A program made the position numbers and the translations under genes. From positions 56,623 through 120,622 of the forward strand of contig JABJHA010000012.1 in the NCBI GenBank assembly GCA_018662005.1: a stretch of DNA of 64,000 bases, given 5' to 3'. Of this stretch, positions 38,201 to 45,898 are shown one piece after another (the first letter of the stretch is position 1; every line of letters starts with the position of its first letter). This stretch comes from Rhodospirillaceae bacterium (lineage in GTDB: Bacteria; Pseudomonadota; Alphaproteobacteria; Rhodospirillales; JABHCV01). The notes under the pieces were generated by a model. It searched no databases, was not told where the DNA came from, and was given only the letters and a program-made list of their open reading frames with translations.

Positions 38201-38520
38201 CACCCAAAGGCGGTTCGGTAACCCTGAAAGCCTATCAAACGAAAACCGGAATGCTGGTCGTTTCCGTCAAAGATACCGGTATTGGCATGAAGGCCTCTGA
38301 CATTCCCAAGGTGATGACGCCTTTTGTTCAGGTTGATAGCAGGTTATCACGCAAATACGAAGGCACCGGCCTTGGTCTTCCACTCAGTGAAGCCCTGGTT
38401 AACCAGCACGGGGCAAGCATGAAAATCAGGAGCCGCCCCCGCAAAGGCACAACGGTTTCAATATCGTTCCCTGCCGGTACCCTGATTGATCAACCCGGAC
38501 ACAGCCGGAGAAAAAAATGA
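35284..38520 (+). CDS. multi-PAS sensor histidine kinase with a FixL-like haem PAS
   Basis: A 1078-residue soluble kinase. Four PAS_7-type repeats (about 45-160, 175-295, 305-425, 435-555) each begin with an ..S/NMxxGFVxxD-like motif. A fifth PAS (about 565-690) is FixL-like, with EHDGYLDRY and PHIIGTGREV; His638 and Arg644 keep the H-x5-R spacing of the FixL haem site. A sixth PAS (about 695-835) precedes HisKA (FLANVSHELRTPLNAI) and an ATPase domain with N, G1 (DTGIGM) and G2 (GTGLGL) boxes. No membrane helix is seen. GGAGAGG precedes the start. No response regulator is adjacent. Confidence 0.92.
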   Translation: MNKSKSSVKGAVKASHNRTRKPRQGKRAAPLRLPEAVLENPKLLNQIIECLPIGFALFDPQDKLIAFNSEFRRLANQSQKVLGSNLTFEQMIRLSITEKGVAYTGVNKRLWVKTRMASHRNPGPPIEARFKSKGWIKIQERRTKSGYTVSTYEDISELKKREARLLESTRLSTAAQERLQDAIESISEGFVLFDAQGRFVLCNSHYKNQVPGISKLAKSGVTRRALTKAVADRNFKGESKKQKNDWIKERVAHNHTPGVMHETHFPDGRWFSSQDFLTNDGGRVCLYADITEQKETELALRKSELRFQQAIESMPDGFVIYDQNDRLVLCNSRYKKHAKKALPYFVPGQSYKNILNAFVKYNMSDLTSAEKNSWIRRRLKRHKNPGATPEVLFEDGRWVRYSDFKTSEGMLVSMLTDVTEMKAREQAVVDSEARLEATHNQLLAAVENMSETFVMFDADEKMVLHNSLYAETYKMAPKVLTPGISLSDSIRLLAKKNAYADIEESLNAYVKKRLKILRKTGAHEQQLSDGSWWFVKTTRTPEGGIVIVRDNITEKKNAADAIETSEAALRQVMENVLDAIITICEEGIISTFNPAAEKIFGFKAKEVVGKNVKILMPQPFKREHDGYLDRYKKSGNPHIIGTGREVQGRRKDGTIFPLELAVSKHTIDGLKVFTGVIRDITKRKVAQDALRASEERYALAIKGVNEGIWDWDIKSNYLFISDRLEELVGVDMINKLKSNNNIVTEDFIFSEIHPDDKTPYKDNLRRHLKGEIPLFNCEFRVTRKDKKQRWIRNRGQALFDSNGRAYRMTGSMDDITVRKLAEEDLIKAKNMAEIASRTKTEFLANVSHELRTPLNAIIGFSDLMKTEIFGPIGHSKYSDYASTISDSGQHLLAIINDILDVSRVEVGELEFNPEEVNLLPIFQSSLRLVQERANLGGVLIKRNIQKNLPGVMGDPRRLKQVILNLLSNAVKFTPKGGSVTLKAYQTKTGMLVVSVKDTGIGMKASDIPKVMTPFVQVDSRLSRKYEGTGLGLPLSEALVNQHGASMKIRSRPRKGTTVSISFPAGTLIDQPGHSRRKK

Positions 38521-38849
38521 AAATGTCCCGGCCTGTTATCCCTCTGGTCGTGGCCCTGACACTGATAATCCTGCTTGGGGCCTGCGCCGTAAAAGCAACC
38601 GTTTGGCAAAAACCGAACGTTCAGGTTGACGAACAGCGTGCTGCCCTTGCCCAGTGCCGGGCCTACGCTACCCGCGAGGCCGAACGCGACTATCGACACC
38701 AACAGAACGACACCGTCGGCACCGGTTACGGCGGCCAAAGCACCTACCAGAAAAACATGGATGCCTATCAGGTTGGAAAAAGCACGAGCGACCTGCTCGC
38801 CCGTTGTATGAAACTAAAAGGCTACCGTCAGGTTCCAGCCACTAACTAG
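38517..38849 (+). CDS. small lipoprotein
   Basis: A 110-residue protein with a lipoprotein signal (lipobox LLGAC, cysteine about residue 23) and a polar, glutamine-rich mature part with a second and third cysteine. Its ATG overlaps the stop of the histidine kinase (ATGA), so the two are co-translated. I do not recognise a family beyond short lipoproteins of this shape. Confidence 0.75.
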   Translation: MKMSRPVIPLVVALTLIILLGACAVKATVWQKPNVQVDEQRAALAQCRAYATREAERDYRHQQNDTVGTGYGGQSTYQKNMDAYQVGKSTSDLLARCMKLKGYRQVPATN

Positions 38850-38869
38850 GCGCTTTGTTCAAAGATGCT

Positions 38870-39298
38870 CTAGGCAGCACGCTGGTGATCGTCATTTACC
38901 GCGTCGGTATTGGAAAAACCGTTAACGCCAGTTCCGAAAATCGGTAAAGAAGTAAGATGGCGCACAGGGTAGTAGCCCTTCTCAATGGCTGAAATGTCGG
39001 AACGACCCAAGCCAATGTCGGCCAGCATCCGATCATCAAACGTGGCCAGTTCCCTGGCTGCCTGACGGTTTGTGCGGGTCTCTATCCAGGTATCCAGCCA
39101 CCCGGCGAGCACATCCATAATGCGGACACGCGGGAAGGACTTCTCGACGATCAGCGGAATTTCATCGCGCCTAATGCCGATATCAGCAAGCATGTAATCA
39201 TTTAGCCCATGCATTTCGCGGGACAGTCTGTTGCGCTTCCACCATGTGTTCAACGACGGCGTCGCGGTGCGCGATTTATCATCATTCATGTTCTTCAT
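38870..39298 (-). CDS. protein with two DUF1127 repeats
   Basis: A 142-residue basic protein with two copies of the DUF1127 motif, MHGLNDYMLADIGIRRDEI (about 29-47) and ELATFDDRMLADIGLGRSDI (about 83-102). Most DUF1127 proteins are 50-70 residues with one copy. DUF1127 proteins in other alphaproteobacteria take part in RNA turnover and phosphate or carbon metabolism. A PhaR-type site lies about 80 bases upstream of its start. Confidence 0.8.
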   Translation of the reverse strand: MKNMNDDKSRTATPSLNTWWKRNRLSREMHGLNDYMLADIGIRRDEIPLIVEKSFPRVRIMDVLAGWLDTWIETRTNRQAARELATFDDRMLADIGLGRSDISAIEKGYYPVRHLTSLPIFGTGVNGFSNTDAVNDDHQRAA

Positions 39299-39372
39299 CG
39301 GCTTGGTCCTATAACCATCATGTTGCTTACGAGTATAAGTTTAGAATGATTTTGCAAAAAAATAAGCGCAAT

Positions 39373-39392
39373 TGCTGCAGTGCAGCATTGCA
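39373..39392. promoter_or_regulatory. PhaR-type operator outside the pha cluster
   Basis: CTGCAGTGCAG (39375-39385) is an exact CTGC-N3-GCAG palindrome, extended by GCATTGCA. It shares 14 bases with the site before phaA and lies in the divergent space between the double DUF1127 gene and the unknown gene at 39558. Confidence 0.6.
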
Positions 39393-39557
39393 TTAGACGC
39401 ATAGCTGATATCGATTAAAAATGGTCCTGTTAACCAAATAACAACCCGACACAAGCCATTGTTTCCACGCTATATAATTTAAGATTCGCTAATGGTGCTA
39501 TCGTTGAGCACGCATTTTTTGGAATTAAAGTCTGTGTTATCAAGAGAAAAATCAGCC

Positions 39558-39962
39558 ATGACAAGCGAGGACAAAACGAATCCGCAGTGGGCCGTGACGG
39601 CGACCGGAAAGTTCCATCGGTTACTTATCACCGATCCGGAAAAACTAGGCCTTAACGGGGCAAGCGGAATCTTCGTGCTTTGGCACGGCGGCCTGAAGCC
39701 GCAATGGATCTTTGTCGATAAAAGCCGTGATCTGGGCCACGATCTTGACGCTTATCTCGACGATGAAGACGTCATGAATTACGAAAGCCGCGGCGGCGTT
39801 TTCGCCAGCTGGGCGATGGTCCGGCCGGAATACCAGGACGGAGTCCTGAAGTATCTTCTGGAATCCATGGCCCCACTGATTGATAACCCCAAACCGCCAG
39901 GCAAAGACGTCACAGCGCTTCCTGTCATGGCCCCGGGAGAAGTTGCCGTTGCCAAAGACTAA
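39558..39962 (+). CDS. unknown protein, possible PhaR target
   Basis: A 134-residue soluble protein with WHGGLKPQWIFVDKSRDLG and a conserved-looking ESRGGVFASWAMVRPEYQDG segment. I do not recognise the family. It has no signal peptide. The ATG at 39558 is preferred over an earlier one (39492). It ends in a four-base overlap (CTAA) with the stop of ecm. The PhaR-type site 170-185 bases upstream makes a link to PHA metabolism worth testing. Confidence 0.7.
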   Translation: MTSEDKTNPQWAVTATGKFHRLLITDPEKLGLNGASGIFVLWHGGLKPQWIFVDKSRDLGHDLDAYLDDEDVMNYESRGGVFASWAMVRPEYQDGVLKYLLESMAPLIDNPKPPGKDVTALPVMAPGEVAVAKD

Positions 39963-41956
39963 AGGTCGTTTGCGCTTTCAACAATTCCCGCAATATCATT
40001 TATAATCGCCCCCAGGTCATAATCCTTGGGCGTATAGACCCGCGCAATTCCCGCTTTCAGCAACGCCTTGGCATCGCCCTCGGGAATAATGCCGCCAACG
40101 ATCACCGGAACATCTTCCAGACCGGCCCGCTTTAACCCGGCCATCACTTCGCTTGCAAGGGTCGCGTGGGAACCCGACAGGATCGACAGCCCGATCACAT
40201 GAACGCCTTCTTCAAGTGCTGCGGAGACAATCTGCTCAGGGGTTAGCCTGATACCTTCATAAACAACATCAATACCGGCGTCGCGGGCGCGCACGGCAAT
40301 CTGCTCGGCCCCGTTAGAATGACCATCAAGTCCCGGTTTACCCAGTAACATCTTCAGGCGACGGCCAAGTTTTTCCGACACGGCCTGCACATGGACCAAT
40401 GCCTTGTCCTCGTCACTCGGTCCGGGGCCGGATGCACCAGCCACACCTGTCGGGGCGCGATATTCACCAAACACCCTGCGCAGGGTCTCACACCACTCGC
40501 CGGTGGTCACGCCGGCATGGGCGGCGGCAATGGATGGCTCCATTATATTACGGCCTTCCCTGGCCGCCGCTTCAAGCTTGGCAAGGGCTGTCGCCACGCC
40601 ATTGTCGTCTCGCTGAGCCCGCCACTTCTCAAGCAAGGCAATTTGTTGCTCTTCGGCCTTTGGATCAATGCTCAGGAAAGCTCCGTCGCCGGTCGTAAGC
40701 GGCGAGGTTTCGGCTTCCATAAAGCGATTGACGCCGACCACCGTCTGTTCGCCGTTTTCAATGGCGGCAAGCCGTTTGGCGTTGGAGGAAACCAACGCGC
40801 TTTTCATATAACTACTTTCGATGGCGGCGACAGCGCCACCCATTTTTTCAATCTGCGCAAGTTCCCTGTTTGCCTCATACTTCAACTGTTCGACTTTTTC
40901 CGCGATAACGCGGGAGCCATCGAAAATATCGCCAAATTCCAGAAGGTCCGTCTCGTAAGCAACAATCTGCTGCAAACGCAATGACCATTGCTGATCCCAG
41001 GGACGGGGCAGACCCAGCGCTTCGTTCCAGGCGGGTAGTTGAACGGCGCGGGCGCGGGCGTTTTTCGATAACACCACCGGCAGCATCTCCAGCAAAATTC
41101 TGTAAACGTTGTTTTCCGGCTGTTGTTCGGTAAGTCCCAGTGAATTGACCTGTACGCCGTATCGAAAACGCCTGAGCTTCTCGTCGCTGACCCCGTAGCG
41201 ATTGCAGGCAATGTCATCCCACATTTCGGCAAACGCCCGCATCTTCGACAATTCGGTCACCAGTCGAATACCGGCATTAACAAAAAAACTGATACGGCCA
41301 ACGACTTTTGCAAAATCCTCTTCAGGCACTTGGCCGCTGTCGCGAACCGCGTCCAGCACGGCAATCGCCGTGGCCAGCGCAAAGGATAGTTCCTGTTCGG
41401 GTGTCGCACCGGCTTCCTGCAAATGATAGGAGCATACATTGACCGGATTCCATTTCGGCACCTCGGCATAAGTGAAGGAAACCACGTCCGATATCAGCCT
41501 GAGTGATGGTTCGGGCGGAAAAATGTATGTGCCGCGCGACAGGTATTCCTTGATGATATCGTTCTGGGTCGTCCCGGTAAGGGCGCTCCGCGCTATCCCC
41601 TGACTTTCACCAAGGGCGATATAAAGCGCCAACATCCAGGCCGCCGGGGCATTGATGGTCATGGAGGTGTTCATGCGTTCCAGCGGCAGGCCGTCAAACA
41701 GGGTCTTCATATCACCCAGGTGTGAGACCGGCACCCCGACCTTGCCGACCTCGCCCCGGGCCAGCGGGTGGTCGGCGTCATAACCGGTTTGGGTTGGCAG
41801 ATCAAAAGCAATGGAAAGGCCGGTCTGACCGCGGCTCAGGTTGGTGCGATACAATTCGTTAGACGCCTTGGCCGAACTGTGACCCGAATAAGTCCGGAAC
41901 ATCCACGGCCTGTCGGCATCCTGGTTTTTTGTTGCGTCTGCGAATTTATCAGTCAT
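39959..41956 (-). CDS. ecm: (2R)-ethylmalonyl-CoA mutase
   Basis: A 665-residue adenosylcobalamin mutase that converts ethylmalonyl-CoA to methylsuccinyl-CoA. The TIM-barrel domain (DRPWMFRTYSGHSSAKASNE, AFDLPTQTGYDADH) is followed by a cobalamin domain with the DxHxxG motif in GLDGHSNGAEQ and the later GLSILSGSH. The length and the divergent ccr gene separate it from methylmalonyl-CoA mutase. It needs the cofactor made by PduO (48347). Confidence 0.93.
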   Translation of the reverse strand: MTDKFADATKNQDADRPWMFRTYSGHSSAKASNELYRTNLSRGQTGLSIAFDLPTQTGYDADHPLARGEVGKVGVPVSHLGDMKTLFDGLPLERMNTSMTINAPAAWMLALYIALGESQGIARSALTGTTQNDIIKEYLSRGTYIFPPEPSLRLISDVVSFTYAEVPKWNPVNVCSYHLQEAGATPEQELSFALATAIAVLDAVRDSGQVPEEDFAKVVGRISFFVNAGIRLVTELSKMRAFAEMWDDIACNRYGVSDEKLRRFRYGVQVNSLGLTEQQPENNVYRILLEMLPVVLSKNARARAVQLPAWNEALGLPRPWDQQWSLRLQQIVAYETDLLEFGDIFDGSRVIAEKVEQLKYEANRELAQIEKMGGAVAAIESSYMKSALVSSNAKRLAAIENGEQTVVGVNRFMEAETSPLTTGDGAFLSIDPKAEEQQIALLEKWRAQRDDNGVATALAKLEAAAREGRNIMEPSIAAAHAGVTTGEWCETLRRVFGEYRAPTGVAGASGPGPSDEDKALVHVQAVSEKLGRRLKMLLGKPGLDGHSNGAEQIAVRARDAGIDVVYEGIRLTPEQIVSAALEEGVHVIGLSILSGSHATLASEVMAGLKRAGLEDVPVIVGGIIPEGDAKALLKAGIARVYTPKDYDLGAIINDIAGIVESANDL

Positions 41957-42018
41957 GGGGAAATTCCCGTGTTAAGCCAATATACTTTAATGGTCTGAAA
42001 ACAGTAGTTTAATTATTA

Positions 42019-42076
42019 TTTGCGGGTACGCATTGAAACAATCTATCAAATTGTGCATTGCGAAGAAACCCGCAAA
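42019..42076. promoter_or_regulatory. inverted repeat in the ecm-ccr divergent promoter region
   Basis: TTTGCGGGT (42019-42027) and ACCCGCAAA (42068-42076) form a nine-base inverted repeat around an inner ACAAT/ATTGT pair. TTTGC-type half-sites are known for the RamB/PccR family, which controls acyl-CoA carboxylation pathways. The match is only partial, so the regulator is inferred. Confidence 0.4.
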
Positions 42077-42122
42077 AGTCTATGACGGTTTATCCGTTAA
42101 TTGAGATATTTGGGAGACCGTC

Positions 42123-43403
42123 ATGAGCGAACCCGCCGAAGCTGTTGAAATGCATTCGGATTTGCCAAAAAAAGATCTTTATGAGATCGGCGAGATTCCG
42201 CCCCTGGGGCATGTACCCAAACAAATGTACGCATGGGCCATCCGTCGCGAACGTCATGGCGACCCGGACAGCGCCATGCAGGTCGAAGTCGTCGACACCC
42301 CTGATCTTGATCCGCACGACGTTCTGGTCATGGTCATGGCCGCCGGTGTCAACTACAACGGCGTCTGGGCGGCGCTGGGCCAGCCAATTTCGGTCTTTGA
42401 CGTCCACAAGGCCGACTACCACATCGCCGGTTCGGACGCTGCAGGCATCGTCTGGGCCGTCGGCGACAAGGTCAAACGCTTTAAAGTAGGCGACGAGGTT
42501 ATCGTTCATTGCAATCAGGACGACGGTGATGACGAAGAATGCAACGGCGGCGATCCCATGTTTTCTCCCTCGCAACGCATTTGGGGTTACGAGACCCCCG
42601 ATGGGTCGTTCGCCCAGTTCACTCGCGTTCAGGCACAACAGGTGATGCCGCGCGCCAAACACCTGACCTGGGAGGAAAGCGCCTGTTATACGCTCACACT
42701 CGCCACCGCCTACCGCATGCTATTCGGCCATCGCCCGCATATCCTGCGTCCAGGTCATAATGTTCTGGTCTGGGGTGCATCGGGTGGGCTTGGCTCCATG
42801 GCGGTTCAATTGATTGCCACCGCCGGTGCCAACGCTATCGGTGTGATTTCAGACGAATCCAAACGTGACTTCGTCATGGAATTGGGCGCCAAGGGCGTCA
42901 TCAACCGCAAGGACTTCGATTGCTGGGGCCAACTGCCGGAAGTTAACGGCGAGGGATTTGGCGACTATATGAAAGAAACCCGCAAATTCGGCAAGGCGAT
43001 CTGGGACATCACCGGCAAGGGCGTCGATGTGGACTTCGTCTTCGAGCATCCCGGCGAGGCCACCTTCCCGGTCTCGTGCAATGTGGTCAAGCGCGGCGGC
43101 ATGGTGGTCTTCTGCGCCGGAACGTCGGGCTTCAACCTGACCATGGACGCACGTTTTGTGTGGATGCGCCAGAAACGTATCCAGGGCAGCCACTTCGCCA
43201 ACCTGAAACAGGCGAGCCAGGCCAACCAGCTTGTCATCGAACGCCGCATCGACCCGTGCATGTCCGAAATGTTCGCCTGGGACGACATCCCCGAAGCCCA
43301 TATGAAGATGATGAAAAACGAGCACAAGCCTGGCAACATGGCGGTCCTGGTACAAGCCAAGAAAGCCGGCTTGCGGACCCTGGAAGACTGCATCGAGGCC
43401 TAG
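42123..43403 (+). CDS. ccr: crotonyl-CoA carboxylase/reductase
   Basis: A 426-residue MDR-family enzyme, the key step of the ethylmalonyl-CoA pathway: reductive carboxylation of crotonyl-CoA to ethylmalonyl-CoA with NADPH and CO2. The N-terminus MYAWAIRRERHGDP, the long insert near NQDDGDDEECNGGDP, VLVWGASGGLGSMAVQL and the C-terminal MKMMKNEHKPGNMAVLV are typical. It is divergent from ecm and nine bases ahead of mcd. Confidence 0.96.
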   Translation: MSEPAEAVEMHSDLPKKDLYEIGEIPPLGHVPKQMYAWAIRRERHGDPDSAMQVEVVDTPDLDPHDVLVMVMAAGVNYNGVWAALGQPISVFDVHKADYHIAGSDAAGIVWAVGDKVKRFKVGDEVIVHCNQDDGDDEECNGGDPMFSPSQRIWGYETPDGSFAQFTRVQAQQVMPRAKHLTWEESACYTLTLATAYRMLFGHRPHILRPGHNVLVWGASGGLGSMAVQLIATAGANAIGVISDESKRDFVMELGAKGVINRKDFDCWGQLPEVNGEGFGDYMKETRKFGKAIWDITGKGVDVDFVFEHPGEATFPVSCNVVKRGGMVVFCAGTSGFNLTMDARFVWMRQKRIQGSHFANLKQASQANQLVIERRIDPCMSEMFAWDDIPEAHMKMMKNEHKPGNMAVLVQAKKAGLRTLEDCIEA

Positions 43404-43412
43404 AAACAAAGC

Positions 43413-45086
43413 ATGAGCGACAAATCAATGATCATTGATGACCTTCTTCCCGCCTGCGAGGACGCCCTTGCTTCGGCTGAAATTCTGCTCGGCAAGATCA
43501 GGGACCAGGTTGGCGAACGGGTGATCAGGGACGGCCGGGTTGATAGCAAGCTGATCGATGATGAACAATTCGCGGCGCACGGGCTTTCCTGGGCCGCGAC
43601 CTATATAGAAGCACTTCGCCAGATGCATGGCTGGGGTGGGCGCCTGCAAGCAACTGGAAACTTCGGCGAGCTTGAGCAACTTATATTGCAGTCGGCTTTT
43701 GGCGAATATCTGTCCCAGCTTTATGGCGGCATTGCCTTATCTCAGGTCGAAATCATCCGCCCCCGCGATATGGGACTGTCCAGTAAAGATACACACGTCT
43801 TTTTTACGGACGGTGTTAAAAAGCTGACCCGCGGCGGCAACACCAACGCCGCCCGTATGCGCATCGCCGCCCTGATTTGCGAGGGTGCGGACAGTGACTA
43901 CTTTGGTCACGCGGGACTTGACGACGAAATGCTCGAGATGGTCCGCGACCAGTTCCGCCGCTTCGTCAACGAACAGGTCTTGCCTGAAGCCCACGAATGG
44001 CACCTTAAAGACGAACTGATCCCAATGGAGATCGTCGAGCAGATGGCCGAACTGGGCGTCTTCGGCCTGACCATCCCCGAAGAATTCGGCGGCCTCGGCA
44101 TGGGTAAGATGGCCATGTGTGTGGTCACCGAAGAACTGTCGCGCGGCTACATCGGCGTCGGCTCCCTTGGCACCCGCTCGGAAATCGCCGGTGAGTTGAT
44201 CAGACTGGGCGGCACAGACGAGCAGAAGGAACATTACCTGCCGAAGATCGCATCGGGGGAAATCCTGCCGACCGCCGTATTCACCGAACCGGGCACCGGA
44301 TCGGATCTGGCCAGTCTTAAAACCCGCGGCGTGCTGGAAGGCGATGTTTATAAAATCACCGGCAACAAAACCTGGATCACCCACGCCGCGCGCTCCGATA
44401 TGATGACCTTGCTGGTCCGCACCAAGACGGAAGAACCAGGCTACAAGGGCCTGTCGATGTTGCTTGCCGAAAAACCCCGCGGCTCAGACAGCGACCCTTT
44501 CCCGGCCGTTGGCATGACCGGCGGCGAGATCGAGGTTCTGGGTTACCGGGGCATGAAGGAATACGAACTCGGTTTTGACAATTTTGAAGTTTCGGCCGAT
44601 AGCCTTCTGGGCGACGTCGAGGGTCAGGGTTTCAAACATCTGATGGCAACTTTTGAATCGGCCCGCATTCAAACTGCGGCACGCGCCGCCGGGGTCGCCC
44701 AATCGGCTCTGGAACTGGGTCTTTCTTATGCTCGCGAACGCATTCAGTTTGGAAAACCGATTGTTGAATTCCCCCGGGTCGCCGGAAAGCTGGCATGGAT
44801 GGCGGTTGAAACCATGGTCGCCAAACAGTTGGCCTACTTCGCCGGCCGCGAAAAGGATTCTGACCGGCGCTGCGATATCGAAGCGGGCATGGCCAAATTG
44901 CTGGCCGCCCGCGTCGCCTGGTCAAACGCCGATAACGCCCTGCAAGTTCACGGTGGCAATGGCTACGCCCTGGAATACCCGATCTCGCGGGTTCTCTGCG
45001 ATGCCCGCATCCTCAACATTTTCGAGGGCGCCGCTGAAATCCAGGCGCATGTGATTGCACGAGGCCTGCTGGCAGGCCGGAATTAA
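43413..45086 (+). CDS. mcd: (2S)-methylsuccinyl-CoA dehydrogenase
   Basis: A 557-residue acyl-CoA dehydrogenase with an extra N-terminal region of about 150 residues, as in Mcd. The FAD and substrate motifs are AVFTEPGTGSDLASLKTRGV, ITGNKTWITHAARSDMM and the C-terminal QVHGGNGYALEYPISRVLCDARI, with the ILNIFEGAAEIQ end. It oxidises methylsuccinyl-CoA to mesaconyl-CoA and passes electrons to ETF (etfBA at 49.1 kb). Co-transcription with ccr is likely. Confidence 0.94.
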   Translation: MSDKSMIIDDLLPACEDALASAEILLGKIRDQVGERVIRDGRVDSKLIDDEQFAAHGLSWAATYIEALRQMHGWGGRLQATGNFGELEQLILQSAFGEYLSQLYGGIALSQVEIIRPRDMGLSSKDTHVFFTDGVKKLTRGGNTNAARMRIAALICEGADSDYFGHAGLDDEMLEMVRDQFRRFVNEQVLPEAHEWHLKDELIPMEIVEQMAELGVFGLTIPEEFGGLGMGKMAMCVVTEELSRGYIGVGSLGTRSEIAGELIRLGGTDEQKEHYLPKIASGEILPTAVFTEPGTGSDLASLKTRGVLEGDVYKITGNKTWITHAARSDMMTLLVRTKTEEPGYKGLSMLLAEKPRGSDSDPFPAVGMTGGEIEVLGYRGMKEYELGFDNFEVSADSLLGDVEGQGFKHLMATFESARIQTAARAAGVAQSALELGLSYARERIQFGKPIVEFPRVAGKLAWMAVETMVAKQLAYFAGREKDSDRRCDIEAGMAKLLAARVAWSNADNALQVHGGNGYALEYPISRVLCDARILNIFEGAAEIQAHVIARGLLAGRN

Positions 45087-45092
45087 AACCAA

Positions 45093-45674
45093 TCAACCCG
45101 AATATTCCTGGCTCGATTCTTGCCACTGCTGACGTGTCATCCGAAAGGCCGTGCACTGTTCGGCGTAGGCCCGTCGCATTCCCTCTTCACGCAAGCCGGA
45201 TTTCTTTAACACATTTTGCGAGGCTGTGTTTTTCGGGTCAGTCACCGCAACAATTTCCGGTAACGGCGTTTCTTCGAAGCCGAATTTAAGCATTCGACGA
45301 CATATTTCTGTGGCGTAACCTTTTCCCCAGGCCGATTTTTTCAGCATATAACCGATTTCAATTTCAGCCTCAGGCAAATGATCTCCGCTGACCAAATCCC
45401 AGTTGGTATCGTCTTCGTCGATGGGCAGGGGCAACAGAACTGCATCCCCCAGCTTTTCATTTGTTAAAAGGTCAGCAACACACCAAACACCAATACTGCC
45501 ATTTGCGCAGCGCTTAACATAATTCGGCATTTTCCTGATAATCTGATCCTCGGTTTCCACGTCGCCAACGTACTTCATGACATCCGGGCTCGTGCAAAGC
45601 TCAATGGACAAATCCAGGTCACATGTGGCCATAGGTCGCAACACGAGGCGTTCGCTCTTGAGAATAAGTTCCAT
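45093..45674 (-). CDS. GNAT family N-acetyltransferase
   Basis: A 193-residue acetyltransferase of the RimJ/RimL-like group: SERLVLRPMATCDLDL at the start, IEIGYMLKKSAWGKGYATE for acetyl-CoA binding and NTASQNVLKKSGLREEG at the end. The target is unknown. I chose the ATG at 45674 (MELILKSERL) over one seven codons upstream. Confidence 0.85.
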   Translation of the reverse strand: MELILKSERLVLRPMATCDLDLSIELCTSPDVMKYVGDVETEDQIIRKMPNYVKRCANGSIGVWCVADLLTNEKLGDAVLLPLPIDEDDTNWDLVSGDHLPEAEIEIGYMLKKSAWGKGYATEICRRMLKFGFEETPLPEIVAVTDPKNTASQNVLKKSGLREEGMRRAYAEQCTAFRMTRQQWQESSQEYSG

Positions 45675-45898
45675 GCCCGGATTTTGCCAAACCAAGTCAT
45701 CAATAACCAGTGCGTTTAATCAAAATACCCCATCAATCCTTCCTTTTCAGCCCGGACAGATACAATGTCTGTACCCTCTTGTTAAAAAGGCAATTTCACG
45801 GGGGTTATGAGGTACGGCATAAAAAATTGCTCTCATTGAGAGTTTTAATATATATTGACTTTATCAAGGGTTGATTTTCGCCCACTAGGAGGCAGGAT

